Below are positions 27,290-36,040 of a stretch of DNA of 64,000 nucleotides, piece by piece. The DNA is from Streptomyces mobaraensis NBRC 13819 = DSM 40847. Its GTDB lineage: Bacteria > Actinomycetota > Actinomycetes > Streptomycetales > Streptomycetaceae. The notes beneath the pieces are model-generated. The model saw only the letters and a program-made list of their open reading frames with translations. It was not told the origin of the DNA and ran no database searches. The position numbers and the translations under genes were made by a program. Positions within the stretch are counted from its first letter, which is position 1; each line of letters begins with the position of its first letter. The stretch spans positions 2,356,001-2,420,000 of the forward strand of contig NZ_CP072827.1 in NCBI RefSeq assembly GCF_017916255.1, in the 5' to 3' direction.

Positions 27290-27877
27290 ATGGACCCCAT
27301 GGACCCCACGGACACCGCGCCCTTCACCCCGCTGGACTTCCAGCTCGTCCTCCTGCGCCGGATGGCCGACCACCAGCCCGGCCTGGTCGAGGACGCCCTG
27401 CGGCGGCTGGACACCGGCCGCGCCGCCATGCGGGAGGCCAACCGGCGCTGGCAGGCCATGCTGCGCTCGCCACGGCGGCGCGGCGCCGGGGCCCGCTACC
27501 GGTCCGTCCTCGGCCCGCCCGAGAGCGTCACCGAGCGCCGGATCGGCGACCTCACCATGGAGGCCGCGGCGTGGCCACTGCCGCTCTGGCCCGACCTGCG
27601 GTTCGAGGTGCTCACCGCGCCCGGCGGCGCGGTCTGGAACGAGTGGCTGGTCCGGGCGCCCGGCGCCGCCTCCCCCGAACCGCGCACCGTCGAGGAGCTG
27701 CGGCCCTGGTCGTGCACGGTGGACGAGGTGGCCCGCGCGTTCGCCCCGGCCCGTCCGATGGAGGGCACCGCGCCGACCCGCTGGCAGCTCGCCTTCACCG
27801 CCCCCGACGCCACCGGCGAGCGGCGGGAGCACGTGGCGGAGTTCACCTGGGGACTCCTCCAGCGGCTGGTGCGCTGA
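27290..27877 (+). CDS. Hypothetical protein, Streptomyces-type
   Basis: I do not recognise this 195-aa product. It is a soluble, mixed alpha/beta protein rich in W and R, with an N-terminal helical segment (FQLVLLRRMADHQPGLVEDALRRL), a central RYRSVLGPPESV loop and a C-terminal ATGERREHVAEFTWGLLQ strand-helix. No signal peptide or motif is visible. The start may be ATG 27290 or the second ATG at 27299; CACGAT 7 nt before 27299 resembles the leaderless pattern elsewhere in this window and favours 192 aa. It lies 38 bp after the MarR gene. Confidence 0.7.
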   Translation: MDPMDPTDTAPFTPLDFQLVLLRRMADHQPGLVEDALRRLDTGRAAMREANRRWQAMLRSPRRRGAGARYRSVLGPPESVTERRIGDLTMEAAAWPLPLWPDLRFEVLTAPGGAVWNEWLVRAPGAASPEPRTVEELRPWSCTVDEVARAFAPARPMEGTAPTRWQLAFTAPDATGERREHVAEFTWGLLQRLVR

Positions 27878-28001
27878 CACCGCCGCCTCCTCCTTTCGGA
27901 CGAGGCGGGCGCGGCCGGACCGGCCGTTTACCCGAAGCGGTCCCCCGCCCGGCCTCCGTAGCGTGGGCGTGTCCCCTGCCCCCGTCCCCAACGGAACCCC
28001 C

Positions 28002-28604
28002 ATGGCTCCCTCCCACCGCTCCGCCCTGGCCCGGACCGCGCTGGTCCTGGCCGCCCTGGTGCTGCCGGTGGCCCTGCTGACCGGGCTGACCGGCTGCTCC
28101 TGGGGCGGGATCGACAACTCCAAGGCCATCGGCACCCCCGCCTCCCCCGACGAGCCGCAGCGGGTGCGGATCCCCTCCCTCGGCGTGGACAGCCCGCTGA
28201 TCCGCCTCGGCACCGACCACGACACCGGCCGCCCGGTGCGGCAGCCGCCGAAGGACCACAGCGACACCGCGGGCTGGTGCACCGGCAGCGCCCTGCCCGG
28301 CCGCCCCGGCACCGCCGTCCTCGTCGGACACCGGGACGGCGGCGAAGCAAACGGCGTCTTCCGCGAGCTCGGCACCCTGCGCGAGGGCGCGGCGGTGGAG
28401 GTCGAGCGCGGCGACGGAAAGGTGCTGCGCTTCACGGTGACGGCCGTCCGCACCCTCGACGGCGACGCGGCGTTCGCCACCCGGAAGGAGCACCCCACCG
28501 CCCCCGCGGAGCGCGCCCTGCGGCTCATCGCCTGCGCGGGCGACGACCCGGGCGAGGGGTCCGGACACCGCTTCCTCGTCGTCGACACACTCCTGCGATC
28601 ATGA
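28002..28604 (+). CDS. Class F sortase
   Basis: This 200-aa extracytoplasmic transpeptidase has an N-terminal hydrophobic helix ending LTGLTGC (a possible lipobox at Cys32, or a simple membrane anchor), then the sortase barrel. Catalytic residues are His110 in LVGHRDGG, Cys178 in LIACAGDD and Arg190 in GHRFLVVD. Class F sortases are typical of actinobacteria and attach or process surface proteins, but their substrates are mostly unknown; no LPxTG-type substrate is seen in this window. The start is uncertain: GTG 27963 would add 13 residues. Confidence 0.88.
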   Translation: MAPSHRSALARTALVLAALVLPVALLTGLTGCSWGGIDNSKAIGTPASPDEPQRVRIPSLGVDSPLIRLGTDHDTGRPVRQPPKDHSDTAGWCTGSALPGRPGTAVLVGHRDGGEANGVFRELGTLREGAAVEVERGDGKVLRFTVTAVRTLDGDAAFATRKEHPTAPAERALRLIACAGDDPGEGSGHRFLVVDTLLRS

Positions 28605-28628
28605 CGGCCCGGCGCCGACCATGAGGGC

Positions 28629-29357
28629 GTGACGCCCCGGCCCCTGCTCGCCGCGCTGCTCGCGCTCACCGTGGTGGGCGGGGCGCTCGACGCCGTCAGC
28701 TATCTGGGCCTGGGCCACGTCTTCACGGCCAACATGACCGGCAACGTCGTCATCCTCGGCTTCTCCGCCGCCGGGGCGGCCGGATTCTCGGCCCCCGCGT
28801 CGTCGCTGGCCCTGGGCGGCTTCCTGTTCGGGGCGCTGCTCGGCGGCCGGTTCGGGACGGCGATGGCGGGCCGCTCCCGGCGGCTGTGGCTGAGCGGAGC
28901 GCTGACGGCGGAGGCGCTCCTCACCGGCGGCGCGGCGGCCCTGGCGGCCGGCGTCCCGGGAGGTCTCCCCGGCGGTCTCCCCCAGGACGAGGCCCGCCGC
29001 TTCGCCATGATCACCGTGCTCGCCGTGGCGATGGGGGTGCGGGTCGCGACCGTCCGCGCGCTGGCCGTGCCGGACATGATGACGACGATCCTCACCCGCG
29101 TCCTCACCGGCATCGCCGCCGACTCCCGGCTCGCCGGCGGCTCCGACACCCGGCTCGGCCGACGGCTGGGCTCGGTGCTGGCCATGGCCCTCGGGGCGCT
29201 GGCCGGCGGCTGGCTGCTGATCCACCACGGCCCGGTGTGGCCGCTGGCCCTGGCGGCCGGCGCGGTGGCGCTGCTCGCCGCCGGCTGCCTGGCGGCCGGC
29301 GCCGGACGCGGGCCCGGCGCCGGCCCGGACGTCAGGCGAGCTCGGCGGAGAGGGTGA
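28629..29357 (+). CDS. YoaK/DUF1275 family membrane protein
   Basis: This 242-aa protein has six predicted membrane helices and the DUF1275 signatures: GGALDAVSYLGLGHVFTANMTGNVV in the first helix pair, a central MGVRVATVRALAVPDMMTTILTRVLTG and a C-terminal helix pair. The function of the family is unknown; some are described as small permease-like proteins. GACCAT lies 6 nt before GTG 28629. The 3' end overlaps the convergent OsmC gene by 26 bp. Confidence 0.88.
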   Translation: MTPRPLLAALLALTVVGGALDAVSYLGLGHVFTANMTGNVVILGFSAAGAAGFSAPASSLALGGFLFGALLGGRFGTAMAGRSRRLWLSGALTAEALLTGGAAALAAGVPGGLPGGLPQDEARRFAMITVLAVAMGVRVATVRALAVPDMMTTILTRVLTGIAADSRLAGGSDTRLGRRLGSVLAMALGALAGGWLLIHHGPVWPLALAAGAVALLAAGCLAAGAGRGPGAGPDVRRARRRG

Positions 29358-29757
29358 TCGTCGTCCCGGCGAGCGCCTGGCTGACCGGGCAGTTCTTCTT
29401 GGCGTCCTCGGCCGCCGCGGTGAAGCCCTCCTCGTCCAGGCCGGGCACCTCGCCGCGGACCCAGAGGTGGATGCCGGTGATGCCCTCACCCGGCTGGAAG
29501 GTGACGTCGGCCTTGGTCTCCAGGCGGGTGGGCGGGGTGCCCGCGCCGGTCAGGCCGTGCGAGAGGGCCATGCTGAAGCAGCTGGAGTGGGCGGCGGCGA
29601 TCAGCTCCTCGGGGCTGGTCTTGCCGTTGGCCTGCTCGGCGCGGGACGGCCAGGAGACCGGCTGCGAGCCGATGCCGGACGAGTCGAAGGTGACGGTGCC
29701 GCTGCCGGTGAGCAGCTCGCCCTCCCAGACGGTGTGCGCGGTGCGGGTGGTGGCCAT
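29332..29757 (-). CDS. OsmC family peroxiredoxin
   Basis: This 141-aa protein is of the OsmC rather than Ohr subgroup: Cys60 in AAHSSCFSMALSHGL and Cys123 in KKNCPVSQALAG. The leader TAHTVWEGELLTGSGTVTF is OsmC-like. It reduces organic peroxides in stress or stationary phase. It is the second OsmC-fold peroxidase in this window. GGAGG lies 7 nt before ATG 29757. Confidence 0.93.
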   Translation of the reverse strand: MATTRTAHTVWEGELLTGSGTVTFDSSGIGSQPVSWPSRAEQANGKTSPEELIAAAHSSCFSMALSHGLTGAGTPPTRLETKADVTFQPGEGITGIHLWVRGEVPGLDEEGFTAAAEDAKKNCPVSQALAGTTITLSAELA

Positions 29758-29866
29758 GGCGGTCCTCCAGGGATTCCAGGGATGTGACGGGTGCCGGGGC
29801 GCCGGGGCCCCGGCCGGGCGATCGGACGGTACGGCCGTACGGCCATCGGGGCGACACCCCGTCCGA

Positions 29867-30505
29867 TCATCCGGTTCCGTTCCCCGGCCGACCGGCTCCG
29901 ACACGCCCGTCCGGGGCCGGTGTGTTCCAGGCCACCAGGGCCGGCCGGCCGTGCTCGGTGCCGATCCGGCTGACGGTCGCGGTGTCCAGCCGGAACAGCG
30001 CGCCCGCCGCGGGCGGCAGGCCGAGCCGACGGGCCGTCAGCACCCGCAGGAAGTGCGCGTGGGCGACGAGGACCACGTCCCCGTCGTCCCCCTCCAGCCA
30101 CGGCGCGATCCGCGCCAGCACCCGGTCCGCACGGGCGCCCACCTCGGCGGGCGACTCCCCCGGGTGCCCGTCCGGGCCGGGGACCACGCCGTCGGCGAAG
30201 AGGAACCAGTCCGGCCGCTCCTTCTGGATCTCGGCGGTGGTGATCCCCTCGTAACCGCCGTAGTCCCACTCCCGCAGGTCGGGTTCGACCCGTATGTCCC
30301 GCAGTCCGGCCAGTTCCGCGGTGCGCAGAGCGCGGGCGCGCGGGCTGGCCAGGACGTGTGCCACCGGGCGCTCGGCGAGCAGCGGGCGGAGCGCCGCCGC
30401 CTGCCGTTCGCCGCGGGCGGTCAGGGGCAGGTCGGTCCAGCTGGTGTGGCGGCCGTCGCGGCTCCACTCGGTCTCGCCGTGCCGGACGAGGAGGAGCTCA
30501 CTCAC
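29867..30505 (-). CDS. Histidine phosphatase family protein
   Basis: This 212-aa protein opens with the phosphohistidine motif LLLVRHGETEW (RHG at 8-10) and has the SPRARALRTAEL block and the second histidine in VVLVAHAHFLRVLTARRLGL. It belongs to the phosphoglycerate-mutase-like phosphatases; EPDLREWDYGGYEG is the acid-donor region. Its GTG start overlaps the thioredoxin gene stop by 8 nt, so translation is coupled to that gene. The substrate is unknown. Confidence 0.93.
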   Translation of the reverse strand: MSELLLVRHGETEWSRDGRHTSWTDLPLTARGERQAAALRPLLAERPVAHVLASPRARALRTAELAGLRDIRVEPDLREWDYGGYEGITTAEIQKERPDWFLFADGVVPGPDGHPGESPAEVGARADRVLARIAPWLEGDDGDVVLVAHAHFLRVLTARRLGLPPAAGALFRLDTATVSRIGTEHGRPALVAWNTPAPDGRVGAGRPGNGTG

Positions 30506-30884
30506 CGTCCCGCCCGCTCTCCTTCTGCTCGCGTGCCACCGCGGCGCGCACCTCGTCCATGTCGAGGGCGCGGGCCTGCCGGATGACGTCCTCCAGCGCG
30601 GCCTCGGGGAGCGCCCCGGGCTGGGCGTAGACGGCGATGTTGTCGCGGACGACCATCAGGGTGGGGATCGACGTGATCTGGAAGGCGGCGGCCAGCTCCG
30701 GCTGCGCCTCGGTGTCGATCTTGCCGAACAGCAGGTCCTCGTGGCGCCCGGCCGCCCGCTCGAAGACGGGGGCGAACTGCCGGCAGGGGCCGCACCAGGC
30801 GGCCCAGAAGTCGATCAGGACGAAGCCGTGCTCCGAGACCGTCCCGTCGAAGTTCTCCTTGGTGAGCTCCACGGTGCTGCCCAT
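30498..30884 (-). CDS. trxA: Thioredoxin
   Basis: This 128-aa protein has the redox motif WCGPC (Cys31, Cys34), preceded by FVLIDFWAAW, and the cis-proline segment ITSIPTLMVV. The C-terminal 20 residues (EVRAAVAREQKESG) extend beyond the classical 108-aa thioredoxin. It is upstream of, and overlapping with, the histidine phosphatase gene. AGAAGG is about 6 nt before ATG 30884. The gene symbol is by family only; Streptomyces carry several thioredoxins. Confidence 0.9.
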   Translation of the reverse strand: MGSTVELTKENFDGTVSEHGFVLIDFWAAWCGPCRQFAPVFERAAGRHEDLLFGKIDTEAQPELAAAFQITSIPTLMVVRDNIAVYAQPGALPEAALEDVIRQARALDMDEVRAAVAREQKESGRDGE

Positions 30885-31063
30885 ATGCCTTCTCCCGCTT
30901 CCGTCGGCCGGCCCGGTTCCGGACCCGGCAGCCCCAACCCCGTACCGGCGCGCGCTATTCCGCGGTGCGCGCCACCCCCCGCCGCAGCCACCGGATGGCC
31001 TACAGCCGCCTCCGCGGTGAACCGGTGTGACCGTGGTTACATCATCGCCGGAGGTGCTTTTGT

Positions 31064-32116
31064 ATGACCGGCGACAGACCGCAGAGCGGTGGCAGAACCG
31101 ACGACGAGCAGGTCCGTACACCGACGCCCCAGGCGTCACGGCGCCTGGTGCTGGCGGCCGGCGCCGCCCTGGCGCCGATACTGGCCGGCGCCGGCCCGGC
31201 CAGGGCCGCGACCACCGCGCCGGAGCGGACGACCCCCGATCCGTGCGGCGGGCGCCACGCGCTGGTGCACCCGGCGACCACCAGCGAGGCCGACTGGGAG
31301 GACGTCGTCGACGTCCTCCAGCACCGGGGCCGGCTGGCCGGGAACCAGGTCTACCGCATGGGCTTCCTCCGCCAGGACCTGAAGGTCACCTCGTACGGCT
31401 ACTCCATCACCCCGGCCCTGGGCGTCGGGTCGTTCGTCTCCTTCCTCCGCTACGAGGACGGCAAGACGATGCTGATGGGCGACATGGCGGTCACCGAGCG
31501 GGAGATGCAGCGCGTCATCGACATCCTCGACGCGCACGGCATCGCCCAGACCGCCATCCACAAGCACCTTCTGACGCACGATCCGGCGGTCTGGTGGATG
31601 CACATCCACGGGATGCACGACGACGCCACCTATCTGGCCGGGGCGCTCCGCTCGGCCCTGGGCGCCACCGGCACCCCGCCCGGCAACGGAGTGCCCGAGA
31701 AGAAGCGGCTCGACCTGGACACCGCGGGCATCGACCGGGCGCTCGGCGCGCAGGGCGACACCGAGGGCGACATCTACAAGGTCGTCTTCGCCCGCAACGA
31801 GACCGTCGTCGACCACGACCGGGTGCTGCCCCGGATGACCGGCTCGACCACCGCGATCTCCTTCCAGCCGGTCGGGAAGCGCAAGGCGATCGTCAACGGC
31901 GACTTCGTGATCCTCGCCCACGAGGTGCAGCACGTGATCAGGGCGCTGCGGCGCGGCGGGATCGACGTCGTCTCGATCCACAGCCACATGCTGACGGACG
32001 ACCCGCGCCTGTTCTTCCTGCACTTCTGGGGCGTCGGCGACGGCGTCCGGCTGGCCCGCGCGCTGCGTGCCGCGGTGGAGCGGACGAACGTGTCGGCGGC
32101 GGTGGCCCTCGGCTGA
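31064..32116 (+). CDS. Exported DUF1259 (LppY/LpqO-like) protein
   Basis: This 350-aa protein has a twin-arginine-like signal (ASRRLVLAAGAALAPILAGAGPARA). It contains two related halves: HKHLLTHDPAVWWMHIHG in the first and HSHMLTDDPRLFFLHFWG in the second. The repeated His patterns suggest metal binding in each half, as proposed for LppY/LpqO proteins of mycobacteria, whose function is unknown. GGAGG lies 10 nt before ATG 31064. Confidence 0.85.
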   Translation: MTGDRPQSGGRTDDEQVRTPTPQASRRLVLAAGAALAPILAGAGPARAATTAPERTTPDPCGGRHALVHPATTSEADWEDVVDVLQHRGRLAGNQVYRMGFLRQDLKVTSYGYSITPALGVGSFVSFLRYEDGKTMLMGDMAVTEREMQRVIDILDAHGIAQTAIHKHLLTHDPAVWWMHIHGMHDDATYLAGALRSALGATGTPPGNGVPEKKRLDLDTAGIDRALGAQGDTEGDIYKVVFARNETVVDHDRVLPRMTGSTTAISFQPVGKRKAIVNGDFVILAHEVQHVIRALRRGGIDVVSIHSHMLTDDPRLFFLHFWGVGDGVRLARALRAAVERTNVSAAVALG

Positions 32117-32216
32117 GGACGGCGCGGGGAACGAAACGGGGCCGCCTCGCGAGCGTGGCGGCCCTGGGGCCTGCGGGACGGCGGGCTGGATCGTTTATTC
32201 GAACGGATCGCTCGTG

Positions 32217-32290
32217 TGGGGCGGGTGGGACTCGAACCCACGACCGACGGATTATGAGTCCGCTGCTCTAACCGGCTGAGCTACCGCCCC
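32217..32290 (-). tRNA. tRNA with anticodon CAU (Ile2 more likely than elongator Met)
   Basis: The minus-strand sequence folds into a full cloverleaf: acceptor GGGGCGG/CCGCCCC with discriminator A, D-arm GCTCAGCCGGTTAGAGC, anticodon arm with loop CTCATAA and T-arm GTGGGTTCGAGTCCCAC. The variable region TCGGTCG resembles bacterial tRNA-Ile2, in which C34 is modified to lysidine. CCA is not encoded. No initiator features (mismatched first pair, three G-C pairs in the anticodon stem) are seen. Confidence 0.9.
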
Positions 32291-32448
32291 GTTCACGGCG
32301 CGTCGCGCACATCTGTGCGCGCCGTCTGCCGCAGCATAGCCGCTCATACGATCTGTTGCCCCGGTGGGGGCACATCGTGTGACCAGCCTGACCTTGAGGA
32401 CTGCGGGCGGGGCGGGATGGTTCCCGGCCGGGGGGAAATCCCGGCATG

Positions 32449-32474
32449 AAAAAAGGACCCCACGGGGGGGGTCC
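32449..32474 (-). terminator. Terminator of the tRNA-Asn operon
   Basis: On the minus strand GGACCCC (32468-32474) pairs with GGGGTCC (32455-32461) and is followed directly by six T residues, one of the few U-tract terminators in this window. It starts 10 bp past the 3' end of the first tRNA-Asn. Confidence 0.85.
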
Positions 32475-32483
32475 TCTTCCGGG

Positions 32484-32559
32484 TGGCTCCTCCGACTGGA
32501 CTCGAACCAGTAACCTGCCGGTTAACAGCCGGCTGCTCTGCCAATTGAGCTACAGAGGA
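32484..32559 (-). tRNA. tRNA-Asn (GTT), CCA encoded
   Basis: The cloverleaf has acceptor TCCTCTG/CGGAGGA, discriminator G followed by an encoded CCA (32484-32486), D-arm GCTCAATTGGCAGAGC, anticodon loop CTGTTAA and T-arm ACTGGTTCGAGTCCAGT. It is identical to the neighbouring copy except in the acceptor stem. Confidence 0.95.
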
Positions 32560-32564
32560 TCGCG

Positions 32565-32637
32565 CTCCCCCGACTGGACTCGAACCAGTAACCTGCCGGT
32601 TAACAGCCGGCTGCTCTGCCAATTGAGCTACAGGGGA
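32565..32637 (-). tRNA. tRNA-Asn (GTT), second copy
   Basis: Same body as the copy at 32484 with acceptor TCCCCTG/CGGGGGA and discriminator G; CCA is not encoded. It is 5 bp upstream in the direction of transcription, so both are surely one transcript ending at 32449. Confidence 0.95.
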
Positions 32638-32844
32638 TCATCGCGTGCCTCGAATGCATCTTCGTCCGGTCTCCCGGGCGGCGTGCGCTCGCTGCGAGAC
32701 ATACATTAGCGCAAGCAGGGGGGTGCTCCGCCAATCGGTATCCCCGGAGTGACCTCCGGGCACGCAGGGTAGGCGGCGGGCACAGCCCGGCAGGGGCCCG
32801 CGAGGCCGCGGGTTCCACGGGATCCGAGGGAAGGATGGGGTGTG

Positions 32845-33132
32845 ATGCGCTACCGGCTGACGTTCATCGCCGGCGCCGCCGTCGGCTATGTGCTCGGCGC
32901 GCGGGCGGGCCGCGAGCGGTACGAGGAGCTGCGCAAGGGGGCACGGCGGATCGCGCAGAACCCGGCCGTGCGGAACACCGCGGAGACGGCCGCGGTGAAC
33001 GGCAGGGCCCTGGCCGGCCGCGCCCTCGACAAGATGGGCGACCGGGTCCCCGGCCCGGTGAAGGACCGGGTCCGCTCACTGCGCGAACAGCGGAGCCCCG
33101 ACGAGGACGAGTGGGGCACCAGCAACACCTGA
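32845..33132 (+). CDS. Small YtxH-like membrane-anchored protein
   Basis: This 95-aa protein has one short membrane segment with a glycine zipper (RLTFIAGAAVGYVLGARAGRERYEEL) followed by a basic amphipathic region. The YVLGARAGRERYE signature is typical of actinobacterial YtxH-like proteins of unknown function. GAAGGA is 8 nt before ATG 32845; GTG 32842 would add one residue. Confidence 0.8.
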   Translation: MRYRLTFIAGAAVGYVLGARAGRERYEELRKGARRIAQNPAVRNTAETAAVNGRALAGRALDKMGDRVPGPVKDRVRSLREQRSPDEDEWGTSNT

Positions 33133-33174
33133 CCGGATGCGGGCGGGCGGTGGCGGTTTGGCATCATCCTCCGC

Positions 33175-34605
33175 ATGGGCATAGTCGCGGGGCTGGACAG
33201 TTCGACCGAGAGCACACGGATCGTCGTCTGCGACGCGGACACGGGCGCCGTGCTCCGGCAGGGGTACGCGCCACACCCCCCGTCCGCCGCCGAGGGTGAT
33301 CCCCAGGCGTGGCTGATCTCCCTCGGCGAGGCCGCCGCCGGCGGGCTGCTGGAGGGCGTCCAGGCCATCGGCGTCTCGGCGCAGCAGCACGGGCTGCTCA
33401 CCCTGGACGCCGGCGGGGTGCTCGTCCGCCCCGCGCTGCTGGGCAACGACAAGCGGGCGCAGCCGGCCGCCGCCGACCTCACCGACGCGCTGGGCGGCCG
33501 GGCCGCCTGGGCGGAGGCCGTCGGCACCGTCCCGCAGTCCGCCATGGCGATCGCCAAGCTCCGCTGGCTGGCCCGGAACGAGCCCGAGTCGGCCACCCGC
33601 ACCGCCATGCTGCTCCAGCCGCACGAGTGGCTGGTGTGGCAGCTGCTGGGCCGTCCGGCGCGCCGGACCACCGACCGCGGAGCCGCGTCGGCCACCGGCT
33701 ACTGGTCGGCCGCCACCGGTCAGTGGCGCCCCGACCTGGTCGAACTCGCGCTGGGCCACCCCGCGGCGCTCCCCGACGTCCTCGCGCCCGCCGAACCCGC
33801 CGGGCACACCCCCGAGGGCCTGCTGATCTCCGCGGGCACCGGCGAGACCATGGCCGCCGCCTTCGGCCTCGGCGTGGGCCCCGGCGACGCGGTGATCTCG
33901 CTGGGCGCCTCCGGCTCCGTCTTCGCCGTCCACCACCAGGCGCTGACCGACCCGTCCGGCACCATCACGTCGTTCGCCGACGCCACCGGCATGCAGCTGC
34001 CCGTCGTCCACACCCTCAACGCCGTCCGGGTGCTGCGCGGCACGGCCGAGCTGCTGGGCCTGGACCTGGCCGGGCTGTCGGAGCGGGCGCTGCTCTCGTC
34101 CTGGGGCTCGTACGGGCTGGTGATGCTGCCGTACCTGGAGGGCGAGCGCACCCCGCACCTGCCGCACACCGCCGGGACGCTGGCCGGGCTGCGGCGGGAG
34201 AGCATGAAGCCCGAACACCTGGCGCGGGCCGCCTTCGAGGGGATGCTGTGCGGACTCGCGGACGCGCTGGACGTACTGCGCGGGCGCGGCGTCGTGGTGC
34301 GCCGGGTCTTCCTGCTGGGCGCGGCGGCGGAGCTGCCGGCCGTGCAGGCGCTGGCCCCCGCGCTGTTCGGGGCGCAGGTCGTCGTCCCCCAGCCCGCCGA
34401 CTACGCGGCCCTGGGCGCGGCCCGGCAGGCCGCCTGGGCGCTGGGGGTGCAGCACGGGATGCTGTCCCCGCAGGAGCCGCCGCGCTGGCCGCAGGGCGCC
34501 GGGCAGGTGTTCGAGCCGGGCGAGGAGCTGCCCTCGGGGCAGGCGGTGCGGCAGCAGTACGCGACCGTGCGCGAGCAGACGCATCCGGGGGCGTTCACGC
34601 AGTAG
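33175..34605 (+). CDS. FGGY family carbohydrate kinase (xylulokinase-like)
   Basis: This 476-aa sugar kinase has the phosphate-1 motif AGLDSSTESTRIVV at the start, GVSAQQHGLLTLD near 66-78, the adenosine-binding domain with ISLGASGSVFAVHHQ and a C-terminal VFLLGAAAELPAVQAL. The best fit is xylulokinase, but residues are insufficient to fix the sugar. CATCAT (33162-33167) sits 7 nt before the ATG: a leaderless transcript. It ends 2 bp before the convergent sigma-factor gene. Confidence 0.9.
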   Translation: MGIVAGLDSSTESTRIVVCDADTGAVLRQGYAPHPPSAAEGDPQAWLISLGEAAAGGLLEGVQAIGVSAQQHGLLTLDAGGVLVRPALLGNDKRAQPAAADLTDALGGRAAWAEAVGTVPQSAMAIAKLRWLARNEPESATRTAMLLQPHEWLVWQLLGRPARRTTDRGAASATGYWSAATGQWRPDLVELALGHPAALPDVLAPAEPAGHTPEGLLISAGTGETMAAAFGLGVGPGDAVISLGASGSVFAVHHQALTDPSGTITSFADATGMQLPVVHTLNAVRVLRGTAELLGLDLAGLSERALLSSWGSYGLVMLPYLEGERTPHLPHTAGTLAGLRRESMKPEHLARAAFEGMLCGLADALDVLRGRGVVVRRVFLLGAAAELPAVQALAPALFGAQVVVPQPADYAALGAARQAAWALGVQHGMLSPQEPPRWPQGAGQVFEPGEELPSGQAVRQQYATVREQTHPGAFTQ

Positions 34606-34607
34606 CG

Positions 34608-35681
34608 TCAGTCGAGGTAGCCGCGGAGCTGGTCGGCGAAGGCGTGGTCCCGGAGCTTGTTGAGGGTCTTGGACTCGATCTGCCGGATCCGCTCCCGGGT
34701 GACGCCGAATATCCGGCCGATCTCCTCCAGCGTCCGCGGCCTGCCGTCCACCAGCCCGTAGCGCAGCTGCACGACCTTGCGCTCGCGCTCGCCCAGCGTG
34801 GACAGCACGGCCTCCAGGTGCTCGCGCAGCAGCAGGAAGGCGGCGGACTCGACGGGTGACGCGGCGTCCCCGTCCTCGATGAGGTCGCCGAGCGCGACGT
34901 CGTCCTCCTCGCCCACCGGCGCGTGCAGCGAGACCGGCTCCTGGGCCAGCCGCAGCACCTCGCTGACCCGCTCCTCGGAGAGGTCGAGGTACGCGGCGAC
35001 CTCCTCCGCCGTCGGCTCGCTGCCGCGCTCCTGGAGCATGCGGCGCTGCACCCGGACGACGCGGTTGATCAGCTCGACGACGTGCACCGGGACGCGGATC
35101 GTCCGCGCCTGGTCGGCCAGGGCCCGGGACATGGCCTGACGGATCCACCACGTCGCGTACGTCGAGAACTTGTAGCCCCGCGCGTAGTCGAACTTCTCGA
35201 CCGCCCTGATGAGACCGAGGTTGCCCTCCTGGACGAGGTCGAGCATGGTCAGGCCGCGGCCGATGTAGCGCTTGGCGACGGAGACGACCAGGCGCAGGTT
35301 GGCCTCGATCAGACGGCGCTTGGCCATCCGGCCCAGGACGACGAGGCGGTCGAGGTCGAGCGCCAGACAGGTGTCGAGGTCGGGGTCGTTCGACAGCTTC
35401 TCCTCGGCGAACAGCCCGGCCTCGACCCGGCGGGCCAGCTCCACCTCCTCGGCCGCGGTGAGCAGCGGGATCCGGCCGATCTCGCGGAGGTACTGGCGGA
35501 AGAGGTCGGAGGAGGGGCCGTTGGTGTCGGCGGCGCGGCGGTCGCGTTCCCGCTCCCGCAGCGGCTCCGGCTGCTCCGGCTCGTCGGCCAGGGTCTCGGG
35601 CGGTGGCGGTCCGGGCTGCCGCGGAACGGCCCCTACGGGGTCGGCCAGGGCCTCGGGGAGGGTAGGGGTCCGGGTCTGCAC
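34608..35681 (-). CDS. hrdA: Group 2 sigma-70 factor, HrdA-like
   Basis: This 357-aa sigma factor contains region 1.2 ([21 protein letters not shown]), 2.1-2.4 ([18 protein letters not shown] ... [29 protein letters not shown]), 3 ([15 protein letters not shown]) and 4.2 ([30 protein letters not shown]). It lacks the long region 1.1 of HrdB. In Streptomyces coelicolor, hrdA is the sigma factor gene next to dnaG, which fits this position. GTG 35681 has GGAGG about 8 nt upstream. Repeat copy C lies in the 5' region, about 145 bp upstream of the start. Confidence 0.9.
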   Translation of the reverse strand: MQTRTPTLPEALADPVGAVPRQPGPPPPETLADEPEQPEPLRERERDRRAADTNGPSSDLFRQYLREIGRIPLLTAAEEVELARRVEAGLFAEEKLSNDPDLDTCLALDLDRLVVLGRMAKRRLIEANLRLVVSVAKRYIGRGLTMLDLVQEGNLGLIRAVEKFDYARGYKFSTYATWWIRQAMSRALADQARTIRVPVHVVELINRVVRVQRRMLQERGSEPTAEEVAAYLDLSEERVSEVLRLAQEPVSLHAPVGEEDDVALGDLIEDGDAASPVESAAFLLLREHLEAVLSTLGERERKVVQLRYGLVDGRPRTLEEIGRIFGVTRERIRQIESKTLNKLRDHAFADQLRGYLD

Positions 35682-35757
35682 GGGGGCGACCTCCAGGGTG
35701 ATCGCTGCGTTTGGCAGAGTCTCGGCCGCGGCGGCGGCGCCGCCCACCAGTGTGGGG

Positions 35758-35787
35758 CACGACGTGGCTCCGCCACGAGGGTCGTGC
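35758..35787 (-). promoter_or_regulatory. Composite hairpin in the hrdA upstream region
   Basis: GCACGAC (35758-35764) pairs with GTCGTGC (35781-35787) and encloses a second stem GTGGC-TCC-GCCAC. It lies 77 bp before the hrdA start codon in the presumed leader and may be a transcript structure or an attenuator. No function is established. Confidence 0.4.
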
Positions 35788-35826
35788 GGCCACTTTCTGT
35801 GGTCGGAGGGTGACCCTGCGGGGGCT

Positions 35827-36025
35827 GTGCCCCGGTCCCGCCCTTCCACCGTTCCCTGGGGCTGCGCCCCAGACCCCCTTGTCGCGGCTTCGCCGCTCGT
35901 CCTCAAACGCCGGACGGGCTGAATATCAGCCCGTCCGGCGCTTGAGGACAACCGCGCGGAGCGCGGTTTCGGGGGTGCGGGGGCCGGCCCCCGCAAGAAA
36001 CGGTGAAAGGGCGGGATCGGGGCAC
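35827..36025 (+). repeat. Nested-hairpin intergenic element, copy C (full length)
   Basis: The 199-bp element begins GTGCCCCGGTCCCGCC and ends GGATCGGGGCAC, so its termini are inverted repeats (29 bp, three mismatches). The core arms are 35899-35921 and 35927-35949 (one mismatch, 5-nt loop). Side hairpins are CTGGGGCTGCGCCCCAG and GCGGCTTCGCCGC on the left, ACCGCGCGGAGCGCGGT and GCGGGGGCCGGCCCCCGC on the right. It separates the dnaG 3' end (15 bp away) from the hrdA upstream region. Confidence 0.95.
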
Positions 36026-36040
36026 CAGCCGCCCGCAGGG

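Noticed and set aside
32217..32637. tRNA cluster as an integration site of a mobile element
   Set aside because: No integrase, excisionase or direct repeat of a tRNA 3' end is present nearby in the window.
33076..35793. A 905-codon minus-strand frame spanning the sugar kinase and part of the sigma-factor region
   Set aside because: Both underlying genes have clear family motifs in other frames; this frame is rich in Arg, Gly and Pro without any motif.
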